A stretch of 64,000 bases of DNA from Pseudomonas khavaziana (GTDB lineage: Bacteria; Pseudomonadota; Gammaproteobacteria; Pseudomonadales; Pseudomonadaceae). The notes below the pieces were generated by a model. The model had not been told where the DNA came from. It did no database searches and worked only from the letters and a program-made list of their open reading frames with translations. This document shows, one piece after another, positions 33,567 to 41,981 of this stretch; position 1 is the first letter of the stretch; every line of letters begins with the position of its first letter. The position numbers and the translations under genes are program-made. The stretch is taken from NCBI RefSeq assembly GCF_019145205.1, contig NZ_JAHSTT010000012.1, positions 91,779-155,778 on the forward strand, in the 5' to 3' direction.

Positions 33567-34646
33567 TTATCGGCGGGTCAGCAACACACCCGATTCCATA
33601 TGGTGTGTCCACGGGAACTGGTCAAACATCGCACACTGGGTAATCCGGTGCGTGTCGTGCAGTTGCGCGATGTTCGCCGCGAGCGTCTCCGGGTTGCAGG
33701 ATATGTACAGGATGTTGTCGAAACGCCGGGTCAGTTCGCAGGTATCCGGGTCCATGCCGGCGCGGGGCGGGTCGACGAATACGCTGCCAAACTCATAGCT
33801 TTTCAGGTCGATGCCGTGCAGGCGGCGGAACGGACGCACTTCATTCAGGGCTTCGGTCAACTCCTCGGCGGAGAGGCGCACCAGGGTGACGTTATCCACG
33901 TTGTTTTCATCAAGGTTGCTCAAGGCCGCATTCACCGAGGTCTTGCTGATCTCGGTGGCCAGCACGTTACGCACGCGGGTGGCCAGCGGCAGGGTGAAGT
34001 TGCCGTTGCCGCAATACAGCTCCAGCAGATCGTCCGGGCGATCGCCCAGGGCTTCATAGGCCCAGTTGAGCATCTTCTGGTTCACCGTGCCGTTGGGCTG
34101 GGTGAAGGCACCTTCGGGTTGGCGGTAGCTGAAGGTGCGGCCACCAACGTCGAGTTTCTCCACCACGTAGTCCTGGCCGATCACATCGCGCTTGCCCTTG
34201 GAGCGGCCGATGATGCTCACGTTCAGTTCCTGCGCCAGCTTGTTCGCGGCGGTGTGCCAATGTTCGTCCAGGGGGCGGTGGTAGCACAGGGTGATCATCG
34301 CGTCGCCGGCCAGGGTGGTTAGGAACTCCACCTGGAACAGCTTGTGGCTCAGGGCGGCGCTGGCTTGCCAGGCGGCCTTGAGTTGCGGCATCAATTGGTT
34401 GATACGCTGGCTGGCGATAGGGAATGCTTCGATCAGGATCGGCGTGCGCTTGTCGTCCTGGGAAAACATCGCGTAGTGGCGCTCGCCTCCTTCGCGCCAC
34501 AGGCGGAACTCCGCACGCAGGCGGAAGTTCTGCAGGGGCGAGTCGAAAACCTGAGGCTCCGGCGCGTCGAAGGGTGCCAGCAGGTCACGCAGGCGCGTGA
34601 CCTTGTCTTGCAGTTGAACGGTGTAGGTTGCGGCGTCAAAAATCAT
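33567..34646 (-). CDS. trmA: tRNA (uracil-5-)-methyltransferase
   Basis: A 359-residue protein close to E. coli TrmA length. LELYCGNGNFTLPLATRV is the SAM motif, VFVDPPRAGMD the DPPR motif, and YISCNPETLAANI carries the catalytic Cys of RNA m5U methyltransferases. It makes the T54 ribothymidine of tRNAs. No iron-sulfur TRAM domain precedes the catalytic part, which distinguishes it from RlmD. Its ATG overlaps the stop of the purine permease gene (ATGA), so the two are coupled. Confidence 0.95.
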   Translation of the reverse strand: MIFDAATYTVQLQDKVTRLRDLLAPFDAPEPQVFDSPLQNFRLRAEFRLWREGGERHYAMFSQDDKRTPILIEAFPIASQRINQLMPQLKAAWQASAALSHKLFQVEFLTTLAGDAMITLCYHRPLDEHWHTAANKLAQELNVSIIGRSKGKRDVIGQDYVVEKLDVGGRTFSYRQPEGAFTQPNGTVNQKMLNWAYEALGDRPDDLLELYCGNGNFTLPLATRVRNVLATEISKTSVNAALSNLDENNVDNVTLVRLSAEELTEALNEVRPFRRLHGIDLKSYEFGSVFVDPPRAGMDPDTCELTRRFDNILYISCNPETLAANIAQLHDTHRITQCAMFDQFPWTHHMESGVLLTRR

Positions 34647-35938
34647 GCGTTGAACCAGCCCAGCTTGATCACAAACAGAATCGACAGGATCACCAGTGCC
34701 GGGTTCAGCTCACGGTAGCGGCCCGAAAGCAGCTTGATGGCGGTCCAGGCGATGAAACCGAAGGCGATGCCGTTGGCGATGGAGTAAGTGAAGGGCATCG
34801 CCAGGGCTGTGATCACCACCGGCGCTGCAACAGTAATGTCATCCCAGTCGATTTCGGCCAGGCCAGAGGTCATCAATACTGCAACGAACAGCAGCGCTGG
34901 CGCGGTGGCGAAGGCCGGTACGCTGGCCGCCAGAGGTGAGAAGAACAGCGCCAGCAGGAACAGGATCGCAACCACGATGGCGGTCAAGCCGGTGCGACCA
35001 CCAGCACTCACGCCCGCAGCGGATTCGATGTAGCTGGTGGTGGTCGAGGTGCCCAGCAAGGAGCCGGCCATGGCGGCGGTGCTGTCGGCGATCAGCGCAC
35101 GGCCCATTTTCGGCATATGGCCGTCCTTGCCCATCAGGCCGGCACGCTTGGCGACGCCGATCAGGGTGCCGGAGTTATCGAACAGGTCGACGAACAGGAA
35201 GGCGAAGATCACGCTGACGAGGCCGATATCCAGGGCGCCCTTGATATCCAGCTGCAGGAAGGTCGGGGCCAGGGACGGTGGCATCGAAGTCACGCCGCCG
35301 AACGGGGTGACGCCCAACAGGATCGAGACAATCGTCACCGCCAGGATGCCGATCAACACGGCGCCACGTACCGCCAGGGCTTCCAGCGCGACGATCAGCA
35401 CGAAACCGAGGGTGGCGAGGATCGGCGCGGGTTGCTTCAGGTCGCCCAGGCCCACCAGGGTGGCCGGGTTGGCGACTACGATACCGGCGTTGTGCAGGGC
35501 GATCAGCGCCAGGAACAGGCCGATACCGGCGGCAATTGCCGAACGCAGGGGCAGGGGGATGCTGTTGATGATCCACTCGCGGATACGGAAGATCGACAGC
35601 AGGAAGAACAGCACCGCCGAAATGAATACCGCACCCAACGCCACCTGCCAGGTATGGCCCATGTGCAGGACCACGGTGTAGGTAAAGAAGGCGTTGAGGC
35701 CCATGCCCGGTGCGAGGGCAATCGGGTAGTTGGCGATCAGGCCCATCACGGTGGAGCCGATGGCGGCGGCCAGGCAGGTGGCGACAAACACCGCGCCCTT
35801 GTCCATGCCGGTCTCGCCGAGGATGCTCGGGTTCACGAACAGGATGTAGGCCATGGCCAGGAACGTGGTAATACCCGCGAGAATCTCGGTGCGCACATTG
35901 GTGTTGTGTGCTTTGAGTTGAAACAGCTTTTCCAGCAT
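34643..35938 (-). CDS. NCS2-family purine permease (AzgA/PbuG-like)
   Basis: A 431-residue polytopic protein. TEILAGITTFLAMAYILFVNPSILGETGMD, NYPIALAPGMGLNAFFTYTVV and LFVDLFDNSGTLIGVAKRAGLM are the diagnostic blocks of the AzgA-like guanine/hypoxanthine/adenine permeases (COG2252). It imports purine bases with protons across the inner membrane. No purine riboswitch was seen in the 188-nt gap upstream. First gene of a unit with trmA. Confidence 0.9.
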   Translation of the reverse strand: MLEKLFQLKAHNTNVRTEILAGITTFLAMAYILFVNPSILGETGMDKGAVFVATCLAAAIGSTVMGLIANYPIALAPGMGLNAFFTYTVVLHMGHTWQVALGAVFISAVLFFLLSIFRIREWIINSIPLPLRSAIAAGIGLFLALIALHNAGIVVANPATLVGLGDLKQPAPILATLGFVLIVALEALAVRGAVLIGILAVTIVSILLGVTPFGGVTSMPPSLAPTFLQLDIKGALDIGLVSVIFAFLFVDLFDNSGTLIGVAKRAGLMGKDGHMPKMGRALIADSTAAMAGSLLGTSTTTSYIESAAGVSAGGRTGLTAIVVAILFLLALFFSPLAASVPAFATAPALLFVAVLMTSGLAEIDWDDITVAAPVVITALAMPFTYSIANGIAFGFIAWTAIKLLSGRYRELNPALVILSILFVIKLGWFNA

Positions 35939-36126
35939 GCCGGCTCCCTGTGACGCTATCTTGCGTCGTTATTTGTTGACCTCTAAGTCAAAGCACAAAC
36001 TGCGCCAAGCGCCTGTGGTTTCAGAGAGGATCGGAAAAAGCGGCGCATCATACCAGCAGCCGAGGCTGTGTGGCGCATGGCCTTGAGGCATACTGCGCCG
36101 ACGTTCAATACCGGGTCATTGCCAGC

Positions 36127-36573
36127 ATGAAAAAAGCCAACGCGTGGAGTCTAGCTCTGATCGCCAGTATCAGCCTGTGGCTGGGTGCAGCACCGGTGTG
36201 GGGCGCGGCTGCACCGGCCTTGAGCGAGGTGCGGGTGTTCAAGGTGGAATCGACCAACTGCAGCGAAGCGATCCCGGAACGGGTCAACACCACCCAGATG
36301 TGCGAGCACCGCGGGCCCACCAAGGTCTCGGTGATGGAAGTCGGCCTGGGCGACAGCCCAATGGGGCGCTTCAACGGCGCAGAGTTGAACGGGCAACGCA
36401 CGGCGGTATGCCAGGTCGGCAACATCAGTGAGGCGTGCAACGGCGTAGGCACGTTGATGGGCTACATCTATGTATTCGACCTGAATGTCCAGGCCCAGGG
36501 CTGGTTCGAGTTCACCAACACCTCGATCAACCCGCCGCAAAACACCTTGAAAGCCCAGCTCAATATCCGCTGA
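36127..36573 (+). CDS. Secreted DUF4879-family protein
   Basis: A 148-residue protein from MKKANAWSLALIASISLWLGAAPVWGAAA, a clear signal peptide. The mature part, with paired Cys (STNCSE...TQMCEH and VCQVGNISEACNG), FNGAELNGQRTAVC and YIYVFDLNVQAQGWFEFTNTSINPPQNTLKAQLNI, matches what I recall of DUF4879 (YolA-like) secreted proteins. Likely periplasmic or extracellular, disulfide-bonded, function unknown. The frame is open upstream to 36070, but the signal peptide fixes the start. Confidence 0.75.
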   Translation: MKKANAWSLALIASISLWLGAAPVWGAAAPALSEVRVFKVESTNCSEAIPERVNTTQMCEHRGPTKVSVMEVGLGDSPMGRFNGAELNGQRTAVCQVGNISEACNGVGTLMGYIYVFDLNVQAQGWFEFTNTSINPPQNTLKAQLNIR

Positions 36574-36670
36574 TCAATCATCTTGAACGCTCAAAACCCC
36601 GGGAAGTCGTACCCCTAAGACGGCGACTTTCCTGAACGCCGCGGATGTACACCAACCCGTGAGGTGTTTT

Positions 36671-37195
36671 ATGAGCGCGACCCCTAATGGCGCGGCGGCC
36701 CAACCGTTCGTCGCCCACTCGATTCGATTGACCCTCAATGGCCAGGATCGCCAATTGGACGTGTTGCCCTGGACCACCTTGCTGGACCTGTTGCGCGAAC
36801 AATTGGATCTGGTCGGCAGCAAAAAAGGCTGCGACCACGGCCAATGTGGCGCCTGCACGGTATTGCGTGATGGCAGGCGCGTGAACGCCTGCCTGACCCT
36901 CGCCGTGATGTGCGATGGCGCCGAGCTGACCACCATCGAAGGCTTGGCCGAAGGCGACCAACTGCACCCCATGCAGCAAGCTTTTATCAAGCACGATGCC
37001 TTCCAGTGCGGCTATTGCACCCCCGGCCAGATCTGTTCCGCCGTGGGCCTGGCCAATGAAGGCCGCGCCCACGACAGTGCCCAGATCCAGGAACTGATGA
37101 GCGGCAACCTGTGCCGTTGCGGCGCCTACACCAATATCCGTGATGCCATCGAAGAGGCGCTGCCAGCGTGCCGCACCACGGGAGGTGAGCAATGA
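36671..37195 (+). CDS. paoA: Aldehyde oxidoreductase 2Fe-2S subunit
   Basis: A 174-residue protein. LRLNGQ-like start, then GSKKGCDHGQCGACTVLRDGRRVNAC (plant-type ferredoxin 2Fe-2S cluster) and CGYCTPGQICSA ... GNLCRCGAY (second 2Fe-2S cluster), as in the small subunit of the xanthine oxidase family. Unlike E. coli PaoA it has no Tat signal (MSATPNGAAAQPFVAHSIRL), so this complex is probably cytoplasmic. It overlaps paoB by four bases. The symbol reflects subunit similarity (YagT/YagS/YagR type); the true substrate is unknown. Confidence 0.85.
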   Translation: MSATPNGAAAQPFVAHSIRLTLNGQDRQLDVLPWTTLLDLLREQLDLVGSKKGCDHGQCGACTVLRDGRRVNACLTLAVMCDGAELTTIEGLAEGDQLHPMQQAFIKHDAFQCGYCTPGQICSAVGLANEGRAHDSAQIQELMSGNLCRCGAYTNIRDAIEEALPACRTTGGEQ

Positions 37196-38181
37196 ACCCT
37201 TTCCAGTACAGCAAACCTGCCGATGTGCACGAAGCCGTGCAGTTGAGCAGTGCGGTATCGCGCTTCATTGCCGGCGGCACCAACCTGTTGGACTTGATGA
37301 AAGAAAACATCAGCCGCCCCGAGCACCTGATCGATATCACTGGCCTGCCACTTCATGCGATTGAAGAAACTGCCGACGGCGGTGTGCGTATCGGCGCGTT
37401 GGTGAGCAATGCCGACCTGGCCTGGCACCCGCTGATCGAACAGCGCTACCCGTTGCTGTCCCAGGCGATCCTGGCCGGGGCTTCGCCGCAACTGCGCAAT
37501 ATGGCCAGTACCGGCGGCAACCTGTTGCAGCGCACCCGGTGCTACTACTTCTATGACGCGACGGTGCCGTGCAATAAGCGCGAGCCCGGCAGCGGTTGCC
37601 CGGCGCGCAGCGGTTTGAATCGCATCCATGCGATCCTCGGCGCCAGCGAGCAGTGCGTGGCCACCCATCCTTCGGACATGTGCGTGGCCCTGGCGGCGCT
37701 GGAAGCGCGGGTACATGTCGAGGGCCGCGGCGGGGCGCGAGTCATCGAGTTTGCCGACTTCCACCGCCTGCCCGGCGATGCGCCGCAGCGCGATAACCAG
37801 TTGGCCGACGATGAGCTGATCACCGCTATCGAACTGCCTGCCGACCATCTGGCCCGGCATAGCCACTACTTGAAAATCCGCGACCGGGCGTCGTATGCCT
37901 TTGCTTTGGTGTCGGTGGCTGCGGCGCTGGAACTGGACGGCGACACCATCATTGATGCGCGCCTGGCCCTTGGCGGCGTGGCGCACAAACCCTGGCGCGA
38001 CCGCGCAGTGGAAGCGGCATTGATCGGTCAGACCGTCAGCCGCGAAACCTTCAGCAATGCCGCCGACGCTCTATTGCAAGACGCCGAGCCGCTGGAACAC
38101 AACGGCTTCAAGATCAAACTGGCACGACGCGCAATCATCCGTGCCCTGAGCGACGCCGCTGTCGCAGGAGAACAGCCATGA
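37192..38181 (+). CDS. paoB: Aldehyde oxidoreductase FAD subunit
   Basis: A 329-residue protein. FIAGGTNLLDLMKENISRPEHLIDI is the FAD-binding motif of the CO dehydrogenase flavoprotein domain and LRNMASTGGNLLQRTRC a second FAD contact. It is followed by CYYFYDATVPCNKREPGSGC, the Cys-containing insertion that in PaoB/YagS-type and 4-hydroxybenzoyl-CoA reductase subunits binds a 4Fe-4S cluster. The C-terminal CO_deh_flav_C domain ends the protein. It passes electrons from the iron-sulfur subunit to the acceptor. It overlaps both neighbours by ATGA. Confidence 0.9.
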   Translation: MNPFQYSKPADVHEAVQLSSAVSRFIAGGTNLLDLMKENISRPEHLIDITGLPLHAIEETADGGVRIGALVSNADLAWHPLIEQRYPLLSQAILAGASPQLRNMASTGGNLLQRTRCYYFYDATVPCNKREPGSGCPARSGLNRIHAILGASEQCVATHPSDMCVALAALEARVHVEGRGGARVIEFADFHRLPGDAPQRDNQLADDELITAIELPADHLARHSHYLKIRDRASYAFALVSVAAALELDGDTIIDARLALGGVAHKPWRDRAVEAALIGQTVSRETFSNAADALLQDAEPLEHNGFKIKLARRAIIRALSDAAVAGEQP

Positions 38182-40361
38182 GTGCCATCGGCAAACCCTT
38201 GGACCGTGTCGACGGTCTGCTCAAGGTCACAGGCCAGGCGCGTTATGCCGGTGAGTTCCCTGAGGGTGGCCTGCTGCATGGCAGCGTAGTCTCCAGCACC
38301 ATCGCCAAAGGCCGCGTTATCAAGATCGATACCTCCATGGCCCTGGCTTTGCCCGGCGTGGTCGAGGTCATCCATCATCTCAATCGCCCCAGAATCGCCA
38401 GCTACGACGACGCCTTCCAGGATGATGATGCCGCCGACGGCTCACCCTTTCGCCCGCTGTATAACGACCGCGTGCTTTACAGCGGCCAACCCTTGGCCCT
38501 GGTGATCGCCGATAACCTGGAACTGGCCCGGTACGCCGGTTCACTGGTGCACATCGAATACGCACCTGAAGATTTCGAAACGGACCTGCTCACCCAGCAG
38601 GAACGAGCTCACCCTTCGCCGCAGACACCGCCCAAACCACGCGGCAACTTTCAGGCTGAGTGGGCCGGTGCGGCGATCAGCCTCGATCTGCATTACAGCA
38701 CCCCCATCGAACACCACAACCCGATGGAACCCCATGCCAGCACCGTGCTGTATCAGCCGGACGGTACGTTGCATATCCACGACAAAACCCAGGGCCCGCA
38801 GAACTGCCAAGCCTACGTGCAAAAAGTGTTCGGCCTGGATAAAAGCCAGGTGCGCATCTTTGCTGCCTTTGTCGGTGGCGCCTTCGGTTCGGGCCTGCGC
38901 CCGCAGTATCAATTGCCACTGGCCGTCATGGCCTCTCTGGCGCTCAAGCGGTCGGTGCGCGTCACCCTGACTCGCCAGCAGATGTTCACTTTCGGTTATC
39001 GCCCGCGCACTTTGCAGCGTTTGCAAATGGGTGCCGCTGCCAACGGCCGACTGCTGGCTCTAGGCCATACCGCAATTGGCCAGACGTCGCGCTTCGAGGA
39101 TTTCAGCGAGCACGTAGTGGAGTGGAGCGGCATGCTCTATCACTGCGACAACGTGCAACTGACCTACAAGTTGGCACCGCTGGATGTGTTCACGCCCTTG
39201 GACATGCGCGCACCCGGCGCCGCCTTGGGCGTGATCGGCCTGGAATGTGCCATGGATGAACTGGCCTGCGCCCTGGCTATCGATCCGGTGCAACTGCGCC
39301 TGATCAACTACGCCGAGCGCAACCAGAACGAAGACAAACCCTGGTCGAGCAAAGCCCTGCGCGAATGCTACAGCGAAGGCGCCGAACGCTTCGGCTGGAG
39401 CCAGCGCAACCCGGAACCGCGTAGCATGCGCGACGGCCGCCAGTTGATCGGCTGGGGCATGGCTGGTGGGGTGTGGGAAGCCATGCAGATGAAGGCCAGC
39501 GCCAAGGCTCGCATCGATAGCGACGGCAAACTCACCGTCAGCAGTGCCACTACCGACATTGGCACGGGCACCTACACGGTGATGACCCAGATTGCCTCTC
39601 AGGCCAGTGGCGTGGCGATGGCCGATATCAGCTTTCTGCTGGGTGATTCGTCATTGCCCACGGCGCCGTTGCAGGGCGGTTCGTTTACCGTGTCCTCCGT
39701 TGGCACCGCCGTGCAGCAAGCGTGCGAAGCGCTGAACGCCAAATTGCTGAAAATCGCCGGGCAGACTTATCCCCTGTTCAAGGATGCCGAATCGGTAAGG
39801 TTCGAGGACGGCAAGCTGCATGCCGGTGACGTAAGTGTGGCGTTGGCCCAGCTCGTCAAGGACAGCGGTGAGGACATCCTGGAGGTGCAGGTCGACAGTG
39901 AGCCAGACAAGAAGCGCGAAGGTTACGCCACCGCCACCCATTCGGCGGTGTTCGTCGAGGTGCGGGTGGATGAGGACCTGGGCACCATCAAGGTCAGCCG
40001 TGTAGTCAGCGCGATTGCCGCCGGGCGCGTGGTCAACCCGAAGATGGCCCGCAGCCAGATCCTTGGCGGTGTGGTGTGGGGCATCGGCATGGCCCTGCAT
40101 GAGGAGACCCAGGTCGACCATCAGTTGGGGCGCTACATGAACCACAGCCTGGCCGAGTACCACGTCCCGGTGAATGCCGATATCGGCGAGATTGACGTGG
40201 TGTTTGTCGAAGAGCACGACGAGGTCGTCAATGCCCTGGGGTCCAAGGGAGTGGGAGAGATCGGGATCGTCGGGGTGGCGGCGGCGGTGGCGAATGCGAT
40301 TTACCACGCCACCGGCAAGCGGGTGCGGGAGTTTCCGATCACCCTGGACAAGGTGCTTTAA
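38178..40361 (+). CDS. paoC: Aldehyde oxidoreductase molybdenum cofactor subunit
   Basis: A 727-residue protein. DGLLKVTGQARYAGEFP is the Ald_Xan_dh_C start; FVGGAFGSGLRPQYQLPLAVMASLAL, DMRAPGAALGVIGLECAMDELA and, near the end, NALGSKGVGEIGIVGVAAAVANAIYHATG are molybdopterin-binding blocks, the last containing the catalytic Glu of the GVGE motif. It is of the YagR/PaoC class that oxidises aromatic or aliphatic aldehydes to acids with water as oxygen donor. No dedicated cofactor-insertion gene (paoD/xdhC type) follows here, so that chaperone must be elsewhere. Confidence 0.9.
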   Translation: MSAIGKPLDRVDGLLKVTGQARYAGEFPEGGLLHGSVVSSTIAKGRVIKIDTSMALALPGVVEVIHHLNRPRIASYDDAFQDDDAADGSPFRPLYNDRVLYSGQPLALVIADNLELARYAGSLVHIEYAPEDFETDLLTQQERAHPSPQTPPKPRGNFQAEWAGAAISLDLHYSTPIEHHNPMEPHASTVLYQPDGTLHIHDKTQGPQNCQAYVQKVFGLDKSQVRIFAAFVGGAFGSGLRPQYQLPLAVMASLALKRSVRVTLTRQQMFTFGYRPRTLQRLQMGAAANGRLLALGHTAIGQTSRFEDFSEHVVEWSGMLYHCDNVQLTYKLAPLDVFTPLDMRAPGAALGVIGLECAMDELACALAIDPVQLRLINYAERNQNEDKPWSSKALRECYSEGAERFGWSQRNPEPRSMRDGRQLIGWGMAGGVWEAMQMKASAKARIDSDGKLTVSSATTDIGTGTYTVMTQIASQASGVAMADISFLLGDSSLPTAPLQGGSFTVSSVGTAVQQACEALNAKLLKIAGQTYPLFKDAESVRFEDGKLHAGDVSVALAQLVKDSGEDILEVQVDSEPDKKREGYATATHSAVFVEVRVDEDLGTIKVSRVVSAIAAGRVVNPKMARSQILGGVVWGIGMALHEETQVDHQLGRYMNHSLAEYHVPVNADIGEIDVVFVEEHDEVVNALGSKGVGEIGIVGVAAAVANAIYHATGKRVREFPITLDKVL

Positions 40362-40379
40362 AAAAACACCTCATCACCC

Positions 40380-40409
40380 ATGTGGGAGGGGGCTTGCCCC
40401 CTCCCACAT
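40380..40409. repeat. Collapsed family A repeat (single short palindrome)
   Basis: ATGTGGGAGGGGGCTTGCCC followed by CCTCCCACAT: a perfect short palindrome formed by the outer arms, without the usual spacer. It lies between the convergent paoC and MFS genes and may act as a hairpin at both 3' ends. Confidence 0.85.
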
Positions 40410-40412
40410 TAG

Positions 40413-41663
40413 TTATACGGTAGTTTTTTGAATGGGTTCTTCCACCGGCACATGCATACGGTCCCGATTAGCCAATGTCGGAAACAGCTTGATCCACACC
40501 CCAGTCACCACCAGCGTGCCGATCCCACCCATGACCACCGCCGGCACGGTACCGAACCAATGAGCAGTAATCCCGGACTCGAACTCGCCCAACTGATTCG
40601 ATGCGCCGATAAACAAGCCATTGACCGCACTGACCCGCCCTCGCATCTCGTCCGGCGTCTCCAACTGCACGAACGACGCACGGATCACCATGCTGATCAT
40701 ATCCGCCGCGCCCAGCACCACCAGCACTGCCAGGGAGAACCAGAACGAGGTCGACAGGCCGAAGGCGATGGTCGCCACGCCAAATACGCCGACGGCGGTA
40801 AACATCACGCGGCCGACCTGGCGGTCCACCGAGAACCGCGCCAACCACAATGACATTAATAACGCTCCCACCGCTGGCGCCGAACGCAGCAGGCCCAGGC
40901 CCCAGGCGCCGGTCAGCAGGATGTCCTTGGCGAACACCGGCAGCAGCGCGGTGGCGCCACCCAGCAGCACGGCGAACAAGTCCAGGGAGATAGCGCCGAG
41001 GATGTCCGGGCGGCTGCGGATAAAGCGAATGCCGGCCAGCAGCGAATCCAGGGTGGCCTTGCCTTTGTTCAGCGGGTTCTGGCGGGCGGGCAGGTTCAGG
41101 GTCAGCACGCAGGCGATCAGGTACAGCACCACGGTCGGGCCGTACACCCACACACTGCCAAACGCATAGAGCAAACCGCCAAGGGCCGGGGCGACGATGG
41201 TCGCCAATTGCTGGGCCGATTGCGAGGAGGCCACGGCCCGCGGGAACAGGGCGCTCGGCACAATACTTGGCAGCAGAGCCTGGGTGGTGGGCATTTCAAA
41301 CGAACGCGCCGCGCCGAGCAGGAACGCGAGGATAAAGATCATCTCGCGGGTCACGTTGCCGGTCAGGCCGCCGATGGCCAGGGACAGGGCAATCAGCGCC
41401 TGCAGGGTCTGGCAGATGGCGGCGACTTTGCGTCGCTCATAGCGATCAGCCACATGCCCGGTGTGCAGCATGAACAGCACACGCGGTACGAATTCCACCA
41501 GACCCACCAAGCCCAGGTCCAGCACATTGCCGGTCAGTTGGTAGAGGTTCCAGCCGATCGCCACGGTGAGCATCTGGAAGCCGCTGGCAGTAAAGATGCG
41601 CGCCAGCCAGAACGCGATGAAAGGACGGTGGTGACGTAACAATAACGCGGGTTCACTGGGCAT
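40413..41663 (-). CDS. MFS transporter, EntS-like (MFS_3) exporter
   Basis: A 416-residue protein with about twelve membrane segments. FIAFWLARIFTASGFQMLTVAIGWNLYQLTG and GLVGLVEFVPRVLFMLHTGHVADRYERRKV are the MFS_3/EntS-type start and motif A; VVLGAADMISMVIRASFVQLETPDEMRGRVSAVNGLFIGASNQLGEFESG is the family's second signature. Members export enterobactin, macrolides or other small molecules. No siderophore biosynthesis genes lie next to it, so the substrate is open. Confidence 0.85.
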   Translation of the reverse strand: MPSEPALLLRHHRPFIAFWLARIFTASGFQMLTVAIGWNLYQLTGNVLDLGLVGLVEFVPRVLFMLHTGHVADRYERRKVAAICQTLQALIALSLAIGGLTGNVTREMIFILAFLLGAARSFEMPTTQALLPSIVPSALFPRAVASSQSAQQLATIVAPALGGLLYAFGSVWVYGPTVVLYLIACVLTLNLPARQNPLNKGKATLDSLLAGIRFIRSRPDILGAISLDLFAVLLGGATALLPVFAKDILLTGAWGLGLLRSAPAVGALLMSLWLARFSVDRQVGRVMFTAVGVFGVATIAFGLSTSFWFSLAVLVVLGAADMISMVIRASFVQLETPDEMRGRVSAVNGLFIGASNQLGEFESGITAHWFGTVPAVVMGGIGTLVVTGVWIKLFPTLANRDRMHVPVEEPIQKTTV

Positions 41664-41981
41664 CGGGAACTCAGGTCAGGGTTGTGGGAATGGCGAGATT
41701 AGCACCAAGCTGTAACAAATAGTTGCGAGAACAGGACTGAGGCAAGCTGTCACGCGGCAAAAGACCACACAGTCTGATCGCGAAAATGAGACTACTCTTT
41801 TGAGCAATGCTTGATCCAGATCAAAACCTGCCCCGGGATTGTTCTGGCGGTCGCAAGACCAGATTCCCCGCGAGATGGGTAAAAAAAGAAACGAATTGAA
41901 ATTCGCCGCACTCCATATCCGTGGGGGCAGTGGTTGCAGGCTCCCAGCCAGCAGCCGGTATTACCTGACAGAGGAAGACTT
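41664..41981. other. Divergent control region of the MFS and cioA genes
   Basis: A 318-nt AT-richer gap between divergent genes. It holds a perfect ANR/FNR box at 41811-41824 and a GAGGAAG ribosome-binding site before cioA. No small gene or repeat was seen. Confidence 0.6.
41811..41824 (+). promoter_or_regulatory. ANR/FNR box upstream of cioAB
   Basis: TTGATCCAGATCAA is a perfect match to the TTGAT-N4-ATCAA consensus. It lies 158 nt before the cioA ATG. In P. aeruginosa ANR represses cioAB at low oxygen; the same is likely here. Confidence 0.85.

Noticed and set aside
35939..36126. Possible purine riboswitch before the purine permease gene
   Set aside because: No conserved purine-aptamer core was recognisable in this gap, and such riboswitches are not typical of Pseudomonas.
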